Of a stretch of 9,465 nt of DNA, positions 1-6,641 are shown one piece after another (positions within the stretch are counted from its first letter, which is position 1; every line of letters starts with the position of its first letter). Made by a program: the position numbers and the translations under genes. Source of the DNA: Pseudomonadota bacterium (GTDB taxonomy: Bacteria > Chloroflexota > UBA6077 > JAJPHF01); assembly GCA_021325365.1 (NCBI GenBank), contig JAJPHF010000003.1:1-9465 (forward strand), written 5' to 3'. The notes beneath the pieces were generated by a model that ran no database searches, was not told the origin of the DNA, and saw only the letters and a program-made list of their open reading frames with translations.

Positions 1-323
1 AGCGCCGGCCCGCCGGGGGGCGGCAGGCCCGCGAGGCCGGTATAGGCGGCGGAGGCGTTGTAGGCGGCGGTGGGCGGCGCCAGCCAGGGGGCGCCCGGGG
101 CGGGGCCAGCGGGAGCGCCATAAGGGGCGGGGGCAAACGGCTGGGCGAGGGGGGCAAAGCCCTGCCCTTGCACGCCCTGCGGGCTGAACTGCGCCGCCTG
201 CTCGAGCAGCGGCCGCACCGTCGCGCTCATCTGCGCCACACAGCTCGCCTGGTCGTCTTGCGCGTGGACGGGCGCAGCGAGGGCCGCGGCGAGGAGCGCG
301 GCGACGGCGAACGTGCGACGCAC
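1..323 (-). CDS. Secreted Pro/Ala-rich protein, N-terminal part (gene runs off the left edge)
   Basis: Read on the minus strand from a GTG at 323-321, the frame stays open through 107 full codons to the window edge. The start is supported by a strong Shine-Dalgarno GGGAGG (plus-strand positions 329-334) about 5 nt upstream. The N-terminus is a textbook type I signal peptide: MRRTF, then an Ala/Leu-rich core of about 12 residues, then a VHA|QDD cleavage site near residues 21-22. The mature start contains one Cys (residue 29) in a short, probably helical stretch (SCVAQMSATVRPLLEQAAQF). After that the chain becomes low complexity, rich in Pro, Ala, Gly and Tyr. No catalytic motif is visible and I do not recognise the family. 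The protein is probably exported or surface-associated. It is divergent from the ABC exporter operon. The signal peptide plus RBS make the gene call fairly safe, but the function is unknown and the C-terminus is not in the window. Confidence 0.72.
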   Translation of the reverse strand, partial: MRRTFAVAALLAAALAAPVHAQDDQASCVAQMSATVRPLLEQAAQFSPQGVQGQGFAPLAQPFAPAPYGAPAGPAPGAPWLAPPTAAYNASAAYTGLAGLPPPGGPA

Positions 324-369
324 GGATGCCTCCCAAGTTACCAGCACGGCGGCAGGCGATTAAGTCCCC

Positions 370-375
370 ACTATA
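370..375 (-). promoter_or_regulatory. Candidate -10 box for the leftward secreted-protein gene
   Basis: On the minus strand these bases read TATAGT, five of six matches to the sigma-70 -10 consensus, in an otherwise GC-rich spacer. Transcription would begin near 363, giving a leader of about 40 nt before the GTG at 323. No convincing -35 box lies 16-18 nt upstream, so this rests on the -10 alone. Confidence 0.33.
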
Positions 376-433
376 CAAACGATCCGGCCGCGCGAGCGTT
401 ACAGCGGCATCACACATTCGGCGCTCGGAATAC

Positions 434-461
434 ACGGCCGCCGCTGACGAGCGGCGGCCGT
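434..461. other. Perfect 12-bp inverted repeat (hairpin) between divergent genes
   Basis: ACGGCCGCCGCT (434-445) and its exact reverse complement (450-461) are separated by the 4-nt loop GACG. The stem is very stable, but no T-run follows it on either strand, so it is a poor match to an intrinsic terminator. It sits in the middle of the 266-bp spacer between two divergent genes. There it could act as an operator, a roadblock insulating the two promoters, or a remnant of a repeat element. The rest of the spacer (324-589) holds only the two candidate promoters noted. Confidence 0.5.
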
Positions 462-546
462 TCTCAGCCGGGCCGCCGCGGTGCGGGGCGAGGGTGTGCG
501 AGCAGCCGTCGCCCGTCCGGCGCCGCGGGGAACCCTCGCGCCCGAA

Positions 547-555
547 TGGTATAGT
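547..555 (+). promoter_or_regulatory. Candidate extended -10 promoter of the ABC exporter operon
   Basis: TGGTATAGT fits an extended -10 (TGnTATAAT) with one mismatch in the hexamer. It lies 35 nt upstream of the ATG at 590, giving a leader of about 28 nt. A GGAACC at 529-534 sits 15 nt upstream of the hexamer, but is not a normal sigma-70 -35 box. Extended -10 promoters can work without one. Confidence 0.42.
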
Positions 556-589
556 TCCGTGGGGCAGCGCTCGCGCCCCCGGGCGGTGA

Positions 590-2545
590 ATGAGGTCACG
601 TGGTAGTATCCGGCACTATCTCCTGAAGTACCGGGCCCGGCTGCTGCTGGGCCTGTTGTTTGTCATCTGCAGCAACGCGCTAGGCTTGGCGGCCCCGGCC
701 GTGCTGCGACGCGCGATCGACGCGATCACAGCCGAGGCCGCGAGCGGCGCCGGGGCGGCGGCCGGCGGCTGGCCACAGCAGGCTCCCGCACTGCTCGCCC
801 CCTACGCCGCACTGATTGTCGGGCTGGCGCTCTGCGACGGGATCTGCCGCTTTACGTCGCGCCTGCAGATCAATGCGGTGTCGCGGCGCGTAGAGTACGC
901 GATGCGCGACGACCTGTTCGCGCACGTCGAGCGACTGGACCAGACGTTCTTCCAGGGCATGCGCACGGGCGATCTCGTCGCGCGCTTCACGAACGACATG
1001 TCGGCCGTGCGGCAGTCGCTGGGCGCCGGCATTCAGCACAGCTTCAACACCGCCGTGCTGCTCTGCGCCAGTCTGGCGCTGATGCTGAGCATCAGCCCGA
1101 AGCTGACGCTCTTCTCGGCGCTCATCCTGCCATCGCTCGGCATCCTGTACTTCACGCTGAAGCGCCGCATCGAGGCGCGCTTCCGCGCCGTGCAGGACCA
1201 GTTTGCCGCGGTCTCGACCCAGGTGCAGGAGAACCTGGCCGGCATCCGCGTGGTGAAGGCCTACGCGCAGGAGCAGGCGGAGATCGAGGCGCTGCGCCGC
1301 GCCAGCCAGGACTACGTGGACCGCAATCTGGCCGAGGTCCGCGTGTCCGGACTGGTGTGGCCGCTGATGTCGCTCATCAGCGGGCTCGCGGTGGCGTCGC
1401 TGATTTATTTCGGCGGCCAGCTCGTCACGGCGGGCGAATTGACGGTCGGCCAATTCGTCCAGTTCAGCATCTACCTGGGCATGCTGAGCTGGCCGATGAT
1501 CGCGCTCGGGTGGGTGGCGAACCTGTACCAGCAGGCGCGGGCGGCGCTGGGGCGGCTGCAGGAAGTGTTCGACGCCCAGCCGACGATCCGCGACCCGGCG
1601 CAGCCGGTCAGCACCGGCCCAATTCGCGGCGAGATCGAGTTCCGAAGTGTGACATTCGCCTATCCGACGCACGGCGCGCCCCTGCGGGCTACCAATAGTG
1701 AGGGGAGCGGCCCAGGGTCACTCGGCTCCCCCTCAGGATCGGAGGCGACGCGAAGCGACTTGGGGGATAGCGGAGCACGGGCCGTGCTCCGCGAGCTGTC
1801 GCTGCGCATTCCCGCTGGCCGGACGGTGGCGCTGGTCGGGCCGATGGGCGCCGGCAAGAGCACTCTCGCGCATCTCATCCCGCGCGTCTACGACCCGCAG
1901 GCGGGCCAAGTGCTGGTGGACGGGGTGGACGTGCGCGAGCGCGGGCTGGCCGAGCTACGCGCGGCCGTGGGCTACGTGCCCCAGGAGACGTTCCTCTTCT
2001 CCGACACGCTGCGCGCGAACGTGACGCTGGGCGCCGAGGGGGCCGACGACGCGGCGGTGGCCGAGGCGATCCGCATCGCCGGCCTGGCCGGCGACGTGGC
2101 CGACTTCCCGCGGGGCATCGAGACGCCGGTGGGCGAGCGCGGCGTGACGCTGTCGGGCGGGCAGAAGCAGCGCGTGGCGATCGCGCGGGCGCTGCTCAAG
2201 AACCCGCCCATCCTGATCCTCGACGACGCCCTCTCCAGCGTGGACGTGGCCACCGAAGAGGCGATCTTGCAGGCGCTGCGGGACGTGACCCGCAGCCGCA
2301 CCTGCCTGCTGATCTCCCACCGGCTGTCCACGATTCGCCACGCCGACCACATCGTGGTCCTGGAGGACGGCCAGATCGCCGAGCAGGGCAGCCACCACGA
2401 CCTGCTCGCCCGTGACGGGCTGTACACGCGCCTCTACCGCCAGCAGCTGCTGGCGCAAGAGCTGGAAGGCGACGAGGAGCTATCAGCCGTCAGCCGTCAG
2501 CTGTCAGCCGACGCGACTGATGGGGTACTGATAGCTGATAGCTGA
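590..2545 (+). CDS. ABC exporter half-transporter, MdlA-like, degenerate ATP site subunit
   Basis: This is a 651-residue type IV ABC exporter subunit with a fused membrane domain (six hydrophobic segments, roughly residues 18-37, 68-86, 152-169, 172-189, 255-276 and 288-312) followed by a nucleotide-binding domain. Visible motifs are A-loop Tyr358, Walker A GPMGAGKST (417-425), Q-loop Gln465, signature LSGGQ (521-525), Walker B ILILD ending at Asp545, and switch His577. The residue after Walker B is Asp546 instead of the catalytic Glu. This is the pattern of the degenerate-site partner in heterodimeric exporters such as E. coli MdlA/MdlB or TM287/288. It should pair with the next gene in the inner membrane and export a lipid, drug or other hydrophobic substrate; the actual substrate cannot be read from sequence. 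An in-frame TGA directly precedes the ATG, so the start cannot lie further upstream; its RBS is weak. There are two oddities: about 35 extra Gly/Ser-rich residues between the A-loop and Walker A, and a C-terminal tail of about 20 residues encoded by heptamer repeat DNA. Confidence 0.93.
   Translation: MRSRGSIRHYLLKYRARLLLGLLFVICSNALGLAAPAVLRRAIDAITAEAASGAGAAAGGWPQQAPALLAPYAALIVGLALCDGICRFTSRLQINAVSRRVEYAMRDDLFAHVERLDQTFFQGMRTGDLVARFTNDMSAVRQSLGAGIQHSFNTAVLLCASLALMLSISPKLTLFSALILPSLGILYFTLKRRIEARFRAVQDQFAAVSTQVQENLAGIRVVKAYAQEQAEIEALRRASQDYVDRNLAEVRVSGLVWPLMSLISGLAVASLIYFGGQLVTAGELTVGQFVQFSIYLGMLSWPMIALGWVANLYQQARAALGRLQEVFDAQPTIRDPAQPVSTGPIRGEIEFRSVTFAYPTHGAPLRATNSEGSGPGSLGSPSGSEATRSDLGDSGARAVLRELSLRIPAGRTVALVGPMGAGKSTLAHLIPRVYDPQAGQVLVDGVDVRERGLAELRAAVGYVPQETFLFSDTLRANVTLGAEGADDAAVAEAIRIAGLAGDVADFPRGIETPVGERGVTLSGGQKQRVAIARALLKNPPILILDDALSSVDVATEEAILQALRDVTRSRTCLLISHRLSTIRHADHIVVLEDGQIAEQGSHHDLLARDGLYTRLYRQQLLAQELEGDEELSAVSRQLSADATDGVLIADS
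1679..1783 (+). repeat. In-frame, palindrome-rich insertion within the NBD of the first ABC gene
   Basis: The distance from the A-loop Tyr to the first Walker A Gly is 59 residues in this gene but 24 in its operon partner, so about 35 residues (105 nt) are extra. The extra part, approximately residues 364-398, is low complexity (Gly, Ser, Ala, Asp) and unlike any NBD element. Its DNA contains complementary arms: TGAGGGGAGC at about 1697-1706 pairs with GCTCCCC(C)TCA at about 1723-1733 with one bulged base. That second arm can alternatively pair with TTGGGGGATAGC further on (about 1760-1771). This looks like a small palindromic repeat element that inserted without breaking the frame, analogous in effect to protein-coding palindromic elements described in Rickettsia. 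Exact borders are uncertain and no clear target-site duplication was found. Confidence 0.6.
1771..1791. repeat. Perfect 10-bp palindrome at the right border of the insertion
   Basis: CGGAGCACGG (1771-1780), one central G, then CCGTGCTCCG (1782-1791) form an exact inverted repeat. It spans the boundary between the inserted segment and the conserved coding sequence that resumes at VLREL. It could be an end of the inserted element, or compatible duplication arising from it. Confidence 0.6.
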
Positions 2546-2549
2546 TGAC
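2478..2549. repeat. Heptamer repeat cluster spanning the stop/start junction of the two ABC genes
   Basis: The left arm (2478-2510) is built from tandem 7-nt units of the form TCAGCYR: one TATCAGC followed by CGTCAGC, CGTCAGC and TGTCAGC. The right arm (2528-2549) carries the opposite orientation, CTGATAG repeated, ending in CTGATGAC. The arms can fold back on each other with roughly one mismatch per unit. The element encodes the last 20 or so residues of the first exporter subunit, its TGA stop (2543-2545) and the ATG of the second subunit (2545-2547). No Shine-Dalgarno is left in front of that ATG. Such TCAGCTA-type repeats look intergenic in nature, so this is probably a repeat that invaded the original gene junction. 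Confidence 0.65.
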
Positions 2550-4335
2550 TAACGGCTTCGCGGACGACGAGATCTACGGTAAGGCGTACGACGCGCGGCT
2601 GGCGCGGCGGCTGCTGCGCTACCTCGTGCCCTATCGGCACACGATGGCGCTGTCGCTCGCGCTGCTGCTGGCGCTCGGCCTGCTCGAGCTGGCAGGCCCC
2701 TTCCTCATGAAGGTGGCCATCGACCAGTACATCGCCCCGGGTCGCCCTGACGGGCTCGGCTTTATCACCCTGCTCTACGTCGGCTCGCTGCTCGGCGTGT
2801 TCGCGCTGCGCTACTCGCAGACCTACCTGCTCAACGCCACCGGCCAGCGGGCGATGCACGACCTGCGTATGGAGCTGTTCGCGCATCTCCAGCGCATGGG
2901 GCTGCGCTTCTTCGACCGCAACCCCGTCGGCGCGCTGATGACCCGCCTGACGAACGACATCGAGGCGCTCAACGAGGCGCTGACCTCGGGCGTCGTCGCC
3001 ATCTTGGGCGACGTCATCACGATGATCGGCATCAGCGTGGTGATGATCCTGCTCGATTGGCGGCTGGCGCTCGTCACCTTCCTCGTGCTCCCCCTGCTCT
3101 ACGTGGTCAGCAACCGCTTGCAGGTCCGCCTGCGCGACGCCTACCGCGACATCCGCACGCGCCTGTCGCGGCTGAACGTCTACGTGCAGGAATCCGTCTC
3201 GGGCATGGCGATCATCCAGCTCTTCAACCGCGAGCAGCGTAGCTTCGAGCGCTTCGACACCCTGAACGCCGACTATCTGGGCGCCAGCCTGCGCTCGGTG
3301 TTCCTGTTCTCGGTGCTGTATCCCAGCGTCACGGTCATCGGCTCGCTCGCGATCGCCGCGATCATCTGGTACGGTGGCGGCCAGGTGCTTCGAGATGCGC
3401 TGACGATCGGCGTGCTCGTCGCGTTCCTGCAATACCTCCAGCGCTTCTACGAGCCGATCCGCGACATGGCGGAGAAGTACAACATCATGCAGCAGGCGAT
3501 GACCTCGGCCGAGCGCATCTTCGCGCTGCTCGACCAGCCCGAGGAGGTGCGCAACCCCGCCGCCCCCGTTCCCCTCTCGGCTCCGCGCGGTGAGGTCGTC
3601 TTCGACCACGTCTGGTTCGCCTATCAAAATGAAGAGTGGGTGCTGAAGGACGTGACGTTCCGCATCGCGCCCGGCGAGAGCGTGGCCTTCGTCGGCGCCA
3701 CCGGCGCCGGCAAGACCTCGCTCATCAGCCTGCTCGCGCGCTTCTATGACCCGCAGCGCGGCCGCATCCTAGTGGACGGCGTGGACGTGCGCGACCTCGA
3801 CCAGGGGGAGCTACGTCGCCACCTGGGCGTCGTGCTCCAGGACCCGTTCCTGTTCGCGGGCACCGTCGAGCAGAACATTCGCCTGCAGAACCCGGCGATC
3901 GGCGACGCGGAGGTGCGGGCGGCGGCGCGGCGGGTGGGCGCCGACCGCTTCATCGAGCGCCTGCCCGGCGGCTACCAGCACGAGGTGCGCGAGCGGGGCG
4001 GGGGGCTGTCGGTGGGCCAGAAGCAGCTCCTCGCCTTCGCGCGGGCGATCGCCCACAACCCGCGCATCCTTCTGGTGCTCGACGAGGCCACCTCCAGCGT
4101 GGACACCGAGACGGAGGCGCTGATCACCGTGGCGCTGCGCGAGGTGATGCGCGACCGGACCACGCTGGCCATCGCCCACCGCCTGGCCACCGTGCAGCAC
4201 GTCGACCGCATCATCGTCCTGCACAAGGGCCGCATCGTCGAGCAGGGCAACCACGCCGAGCTACTCGCCCAGCGCGGCCTCTACTTCCGCCTCTGGGAGC
4301 TGCAGCGTCACGATAGCCTGGTTCGCTCGGCATGA
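2545..4335 (+). CDS. ABC exporter half-transporter, MdlB-like, catalytic ATP site subunit
   Basis: This 596-residue protein has a fused membrane domain (hydrophobic segments near residues 33-54, 73-90, 150-170, 173-190, 253-277 and 287-305) and a nucleotide-binding domain. Motifs are A-loop Tyr360, Walker A GATGAGKTS (384-392), Q-loop Gln432, signature LSVGQ (488-492), Walker B Asp513 with catalytic Glu514, D-loop SSVD (517-520) and switch His545. The deviant LSVGQ would face the Asp546 site of the preceding subunit. Its own intact Walker A/Glu514 would face the partner's LSGGQ, giving one degenerate and one hydrolytic site. The ATG overlaps the upstream stop by 1 nt, implying translational coupling. 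The N-terminal stretch DDEIYGKAYDARLARRLLRY looks like a genuine family start, supporting this ATG despite the missing RBS. One extra hydrophobic residue lies between signature and Walker B (Gln492 to Asp513 is 21 residues, against 20 in the partner). Substrate unknown. Confidence 0.93.
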   Translation: MTNGFADDEIYGKAYDARLARRLLRYLVPYRHTMALSLALLLALGLLELAGPFLMKVAIDQYIAPGRPDGLGFITLLYVGSLLGVFALRYSQTYLLNATGQRAMHDLRMELFAHLQRMGLRFFDRNPVGALMTRLTNDIEALNEALTSGVVAILGDVITMIGISVVMILLDWRLALVTFLVLPLLYVVSNRLQVRLRDAYRDIRTRLSRLNVYVQESVSGMAIIQLFNREQRSFERFDTLNADYLGASLRSVFLFSVLYPSVTVIGSLAIAAIIWYGGGQVLRDALTIGVLVAFLQYLQRFYEPIRDMAEKYNIMQQAMTSAERIFALLDQPEEVRNPAAPVPLSAPRGEVVFDHVWFAYQNEEWVLKDVTFRIAPGESVAFVGATGAGKTSLISLLARFYDPQRGRILVDGVDVRDLDQGELRRHLGVVLQDPFLFAGTVEQNIRLQNPAIGDAEVRAAARRVGADRFIERLPGGYQHEVRERGGGLSVGQKQLLAFARAIAHNPRILLVLDEATSSVDTETEALITVALREVMRDRTTLAIAHRLATVQHVDRIIVLHKGRIVEQGNHAELLAQRGLYFRLWELQRHDSLVRSA

Positions 4336-5216
4336 GATTCCCTCCCAGGGGGGTAGGTCGGGCGCTGGCCGCCGTCGTCGGCGTGGCGGGCATTGGACTG
4401 GCCGGCTACGCGCGGTTCGTGGAGCAGCGGCAACTGCGGCTCGCCCGGCGGCGGGTGCTGGTGCCGGGGCTGCCGCCCGCGTTCGCGGGCCTGCGTGTGC
4501 TGCACCTGTCGGACCTGCACGTCGGCGCCCCCCACTGCGGCGCGCGGCACGTCGCGACCGCCGGCGCGGCGCTGCCCGCCGATCTGGTCGTCGTGACCGG
4601 CGATCTGGTGCATGGCACGCGACAGATCGCGCGTTGCGTCGGCCTGTTGGCAGCCATCCCGGCGCCGCTCGGCACCTGGGTCGTCCTCGGCAACCACGAC
4701 TACCCCAGCGCGCGCCCCCGTGCAAACAGCGCGGCGCTCGTCGCGGCGCTAGAAGCGCGCGGCATGCGCGTGCTGCGCAACCGCGCGGCGCCGCTATGCT
4801 GGCGGGGCAGCACGCTGTGGCTGGCCGGGGTCGAGGACCCGCACCGCCGCCGCCACAATCTGGCCGCGGCGCTCGCCGCCGTGCCGCCCGACGCCTGCAC
4901 GCTGCTGCTCGCGCACTCGCCCGACGTGCTGCCCGACCTGCCACCCGGCCGCGTCGCCCTCGTCCTCACCGGGCATACGCACGGCGGCCAAGTGCGCATC
5001 CCCGGGCTGCCCGCCCTCGTCACCCGCACGCGCCTGCGCTTCCGCGAGCCCCACGGCCTGCGCCGCGTCGGCGGCCAGCTCTTCCACTTTCACGCCGGCC
5101 TCGGCTCGCCCACCCCGTTCCGCTTCCGCATGCCCCCCGAAGCCGCCCTGCTGGAGCTTGTCCCCGCCCCCCGCGCACCTACTCACACAGTCGCGGCTTC
5201 CGCTCAGTTGGCGTAG
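4332..5216 (+). CDS. Membrane-anchored calcineurin-like metallophosphoesterase (YkuE/YaeI/LpxG-like)
   Basis: This 294-residue protein carries the full metallophosphoesterase metal-site set: DLH (Asp61, His63), GD (Gly90-Asp91), GNHD (120-123), AH (His195) and GHTHGG (214-219). These residues hold two metal ions for hydrolysis of phosphomono- or diester bonds. The spacing and the GHTHGGQ ending match the YkuE/YaeI branch, which also includes the chlamydial UDP-diacylglucosamine pyrophosphatase LpxG. Residues 8-27 form a single hydrophobic segment, so the enzyme is likely membrane-anchored. Which side of the membrane the catalytic domain faces is uncertain, though the Arg pair near the N-terminus favours an external domain. 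The ATG overlaps the stop of the second ABC gene (ATGA), so it is co-translated with the exporter. A shared role in envelope lipid export or turnover is an inference from this linkage. The C-terminal 20 residues are unconserved-looking. Confidence 0.9.
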   Translation: MRFPPRGVGRALAAVVGVAGIGLAGYARFVEQRQLRLARRRVLVPGLPPAFAGLRVLHLSDLHVGAPHCGARHVATAGAALPADLVVVTGDLVHGTRQIARCVGLLAAIPAPLGTWVVLGNHDYPSARPRANSAALVAALEARGMRVLRNRAAPLCWRGSTLWLAGVEDPHRRRHNLAAALAAVPPDACTLLLAHSPDVLPDLPPGRVALVLTGHTHGGQVRIPGLPALVTRTRLRFREPHGLRRVGGQLFHFHAGLGSPTPFRFRMPPEAALLELVPAPRAPTHTVAASAQLA

Positions 5217-5256
5217 CTCCCGAGCTGTAGCGGCAGCCTGGGCACGCTACGCTGAG
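5203..5256 (+). terminator. Possible weak terminator hairpin after the exporter/phosphoesterase operon
   Basis: GCGTAGC (5211-5217) pairs exactly with GCTACGC (5246-5252), and the flanking CTCA (5203-5206) and TGAG (5253-5256) extend the stem across a bulge. The stop codon of the phosphoesterase lies inside the left arm. There is no T-run afterwards (GTAATGGGGG follows) and the loop is long, so a Rho-independent function is doubtful. Confidence 0.27.
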
Positions 5257-5322
5257 TAATGGGGGGGCCGTGCGGCTCCACGTCCATCGTAACCGCGACG
5301 AATAAGCGGCGGCAGGCGACCC

Positions 5323-5351
5323 TTGCGTCGGGCGCCGCGCCCGGCGATAAC
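5323..5351 (+). promoter_or_regulatory. Weak candidate promoter with a dyad in the spacer, before the first binding-protein gene
   Basis: TTGCGT (5323-5328) and GATAAC (5346-5351, four of six consensus) are 17 bp apart. The spacer contains a perfect dyad, GGGCGC-C-GCGCCC (5330-5342), of the kind a repressor might bind. In DNA this GC-rich such palindromes arise readily by chance, so confidence is low. A second palindrome, GCCGGCGCCGGC, lies at 5363-5374. Confidence 0.22.
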
Positions 5352-5391
5352 AGGCGGAGCAGGCCGGCGCCGGCGCGAGCCGAGCGAGAGC

Positions 5392-5397
5392 AGGGGG
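5392..5397 (+). promoter_or_regulatory. Ribosome binding site that fixes the start at 5404
   Basis: AGGGGG lies 6 nt before the ATG at 5404. The frame is open upstream to a TTG at 5323, but that start lacks an RBS and would put 27 Arg-rich residues before the signal peptide. Confidence 0.6.
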
Positions 5398-5403
5398 CGC
5401 GCG

Positions 5404-6594
5404 ATGAGAATCAGACGATACGGGCCGACGCTACTCGGCTGGCTGATGGTCGGCCTCCTGCTGGCAGGCTGCCAGGGCGGCGCGAGTACAGCGCCGGCCG
5501 CCAAGGCGAGCGCCCCGGAAGCAGCACCCGCGGCGGCGCAGGCGGCTGCTCCGGCAGCCGATTCCGCGCCGGCCGCCCCGGTCGCGGCTGGCCCGGCGGG
5601 CGGGGCGACGGCGAGCGTACCGGCGGCGCCGCGCGAGCCCGACGTGGTGAAGATGGCCGATACGATGGCCTTCGTCAGCGCGCCGGTGATGATCGCCGTG
5701 GAGAAGGGCTTCTTTCAGGAGCAGGGCATCGACCTGCAGATCGAGCCGACGGCTGGCGGCGCGGACGTGATCCCGCAGCTTGCCACCGGCGAGATCGACG
5801 TCACCCACGGCGGCATCAGCCCGGCCATGTTCAACGCCATCGCGCGGGGCGTCGAGATCCGCGTCATCGGCCCGATGAACATCATCCCGCAGGGCACCGG
5901 CTCGACGCAGCTCCTCATCCGCAAGGAGGCGGCCGACCGCGGCGAGATTCGCACGCCGGCCGACTTACGCGGCAAGCGCATCGCCGTCAACACTAGCGGA
6001 TCGCTGGTATCGTGGCAGCTCGACAAGGTGCTGGAGCGCGAGGGAATGAGCATTCAGGACGTCGATCGGGTAGTGATCCCCTTCCCGGACATGGTGCCGG
6101 CGCTGGCGAACGGCTCGATCGACGGCGCCATGATCATCGAGCCGTTCCTGTCGCGCTCGCTGAACGACGGCATCGCCTCGGCGCTCGTCACGCGGACGAC
6201 CCCCGGCGCCATGACGACGAGCCTCATCGCCTCGGGCAAGTGGCTCCAGGAGCGGCCCGACTCGGCGCGGCGCTACATGGTGGCGATGATGAAGGCGATC
6301 CGGGACATCCAGGGGAGCCAGAAGGGCGTGGCCGACCCGGAGCGCTTGTTCCGCCCCGAGAACATCGCCATCTACCAGAAGTACATCAACATGCCCGAAG
6401 CGTTCCTGCGGGCGCAGATCCCGAACACCTACGACCCCGACCTGGAGACGCCGATCGACACGCTCATGGAGCAGCAGGCCTGGTTCGAGCGGGGGGGCCA
6501 GCTTACCTACACGGACCTGCTGCCGCCCGAGCGCGTCGTCGACGATAGCTTCGCCCGCTACGCCCGCGAGACACTCGGCCCCGCGCGGCAGTAG
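5404..6594 (+). CDS. ABC transporter substrate-binding lipoprotein, NMT1/SsuA family
   Basis: This 396-residue exported lipoprotein should capture a small solute outside the membrane for an ABC importer. The N-terminus is a lipoprotein signal peptide with basic residues (RIRR), a hydrophobic core and lipobox LAGC, with the lipidated Cys at residue 23. Residues 24-77 form a long Ala/Pro/Gly linker that tethers the domain to the membrane. The type 2 periplasmic-binding fold starts near residue 80. It shows family landmarks: an 'APVMIAVEKGFFQEQGIDL' strand-helix-strand start (93-111), 'LATGEIDVTHGG' (126-137), 'TPADLRGKRIAV' (184-195) and 'GSIDGAMIIEPF' (237-248). Relatives bind nitrate, sulfonates, taurine or thiamine-pyrimidine precursors; the ligand cannot be told from the sequence. 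No permease or ATPase gene is adjacent in the window. I chose the ATG at 5404 for its RBS and because it begins the signal peptide. Confidence 0.9.
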   Translation: MRIRRYGPTLLGWLMVGLLLAGCQGGASTAPAAKASAPEAAPAAAQAAAPAADSAPAAPVAAGPAGGATASVPAAPREPDVVKMADTMAFVSAPVMIAVEKGFFQEQGIDLQIEPTAGGADVIPQLATGEIDVTHGGISPAMFNAIARGVEIRVIGPMNIIPQGTGSTQLLIRKEAADRGEIRTPADLRGKRIAVNTSGSLVSWQLDKVLEREGMSIQDVDRVVIPFPDMVPALANGSIDGAMIIEPFLSRSLNDGIASALVTRTTPGAMTTSLIASGKWLQERPDSARRYMVAMMKAIRDIQGSQKGVADPERLFRPENIAIYQKYINMPEAFLRAQIPNTYDPDLETPIDTLMEQQAWFERGGQLTYTDLLPPERVVDDSFARYARETLGPARQ

Positions 6595-6641
6595 CGAGCC
6601 GCCACTCGTCCGCGATCGGGTGCCCGCCGAGTCCGATCCCG

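Noticed and set aside
680..1672. Open minus-strand frame of 330 codons opposite the first ABC gene
   Set aside because: Low-complexity Arg/Gln-rich product opposite conserved membrane-domain codons; no RBS or motif.
1686..1782. CGGGC at 1686-1690 and 1778-1782 as a target-site duplication flanking the NBD insertion
   Set aside because: The repeats are 92 bp apart, which is not a multiple of three and would have shifted the frame; a 5-bp GC match is expected by chance.
2497..3627. Open minus-strand frame of 376 codons opposite the ABC genes
   Set aside because: It is rich in Arg, Gln, His and Asp with no domain, and lies antisense to a strongly conserved ABC transporter; long antisense frames are expected at this GC content.
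4261..4944. Arg/Ala-rich minus-strand frame of 227 codons opposite the phosphoesterase
   Set aside because: Composition is typical of antisense GC-rich frames, while the plus strand encodes all five phosphoesterase motifs.
5323..5403. Longer start (TTG at 5323) for the first binding protein
   Set aside because: It would put 27 Arg-rich residues before a perfect lipoprotein signal peptide; the ATG at 5404 has an RBS.
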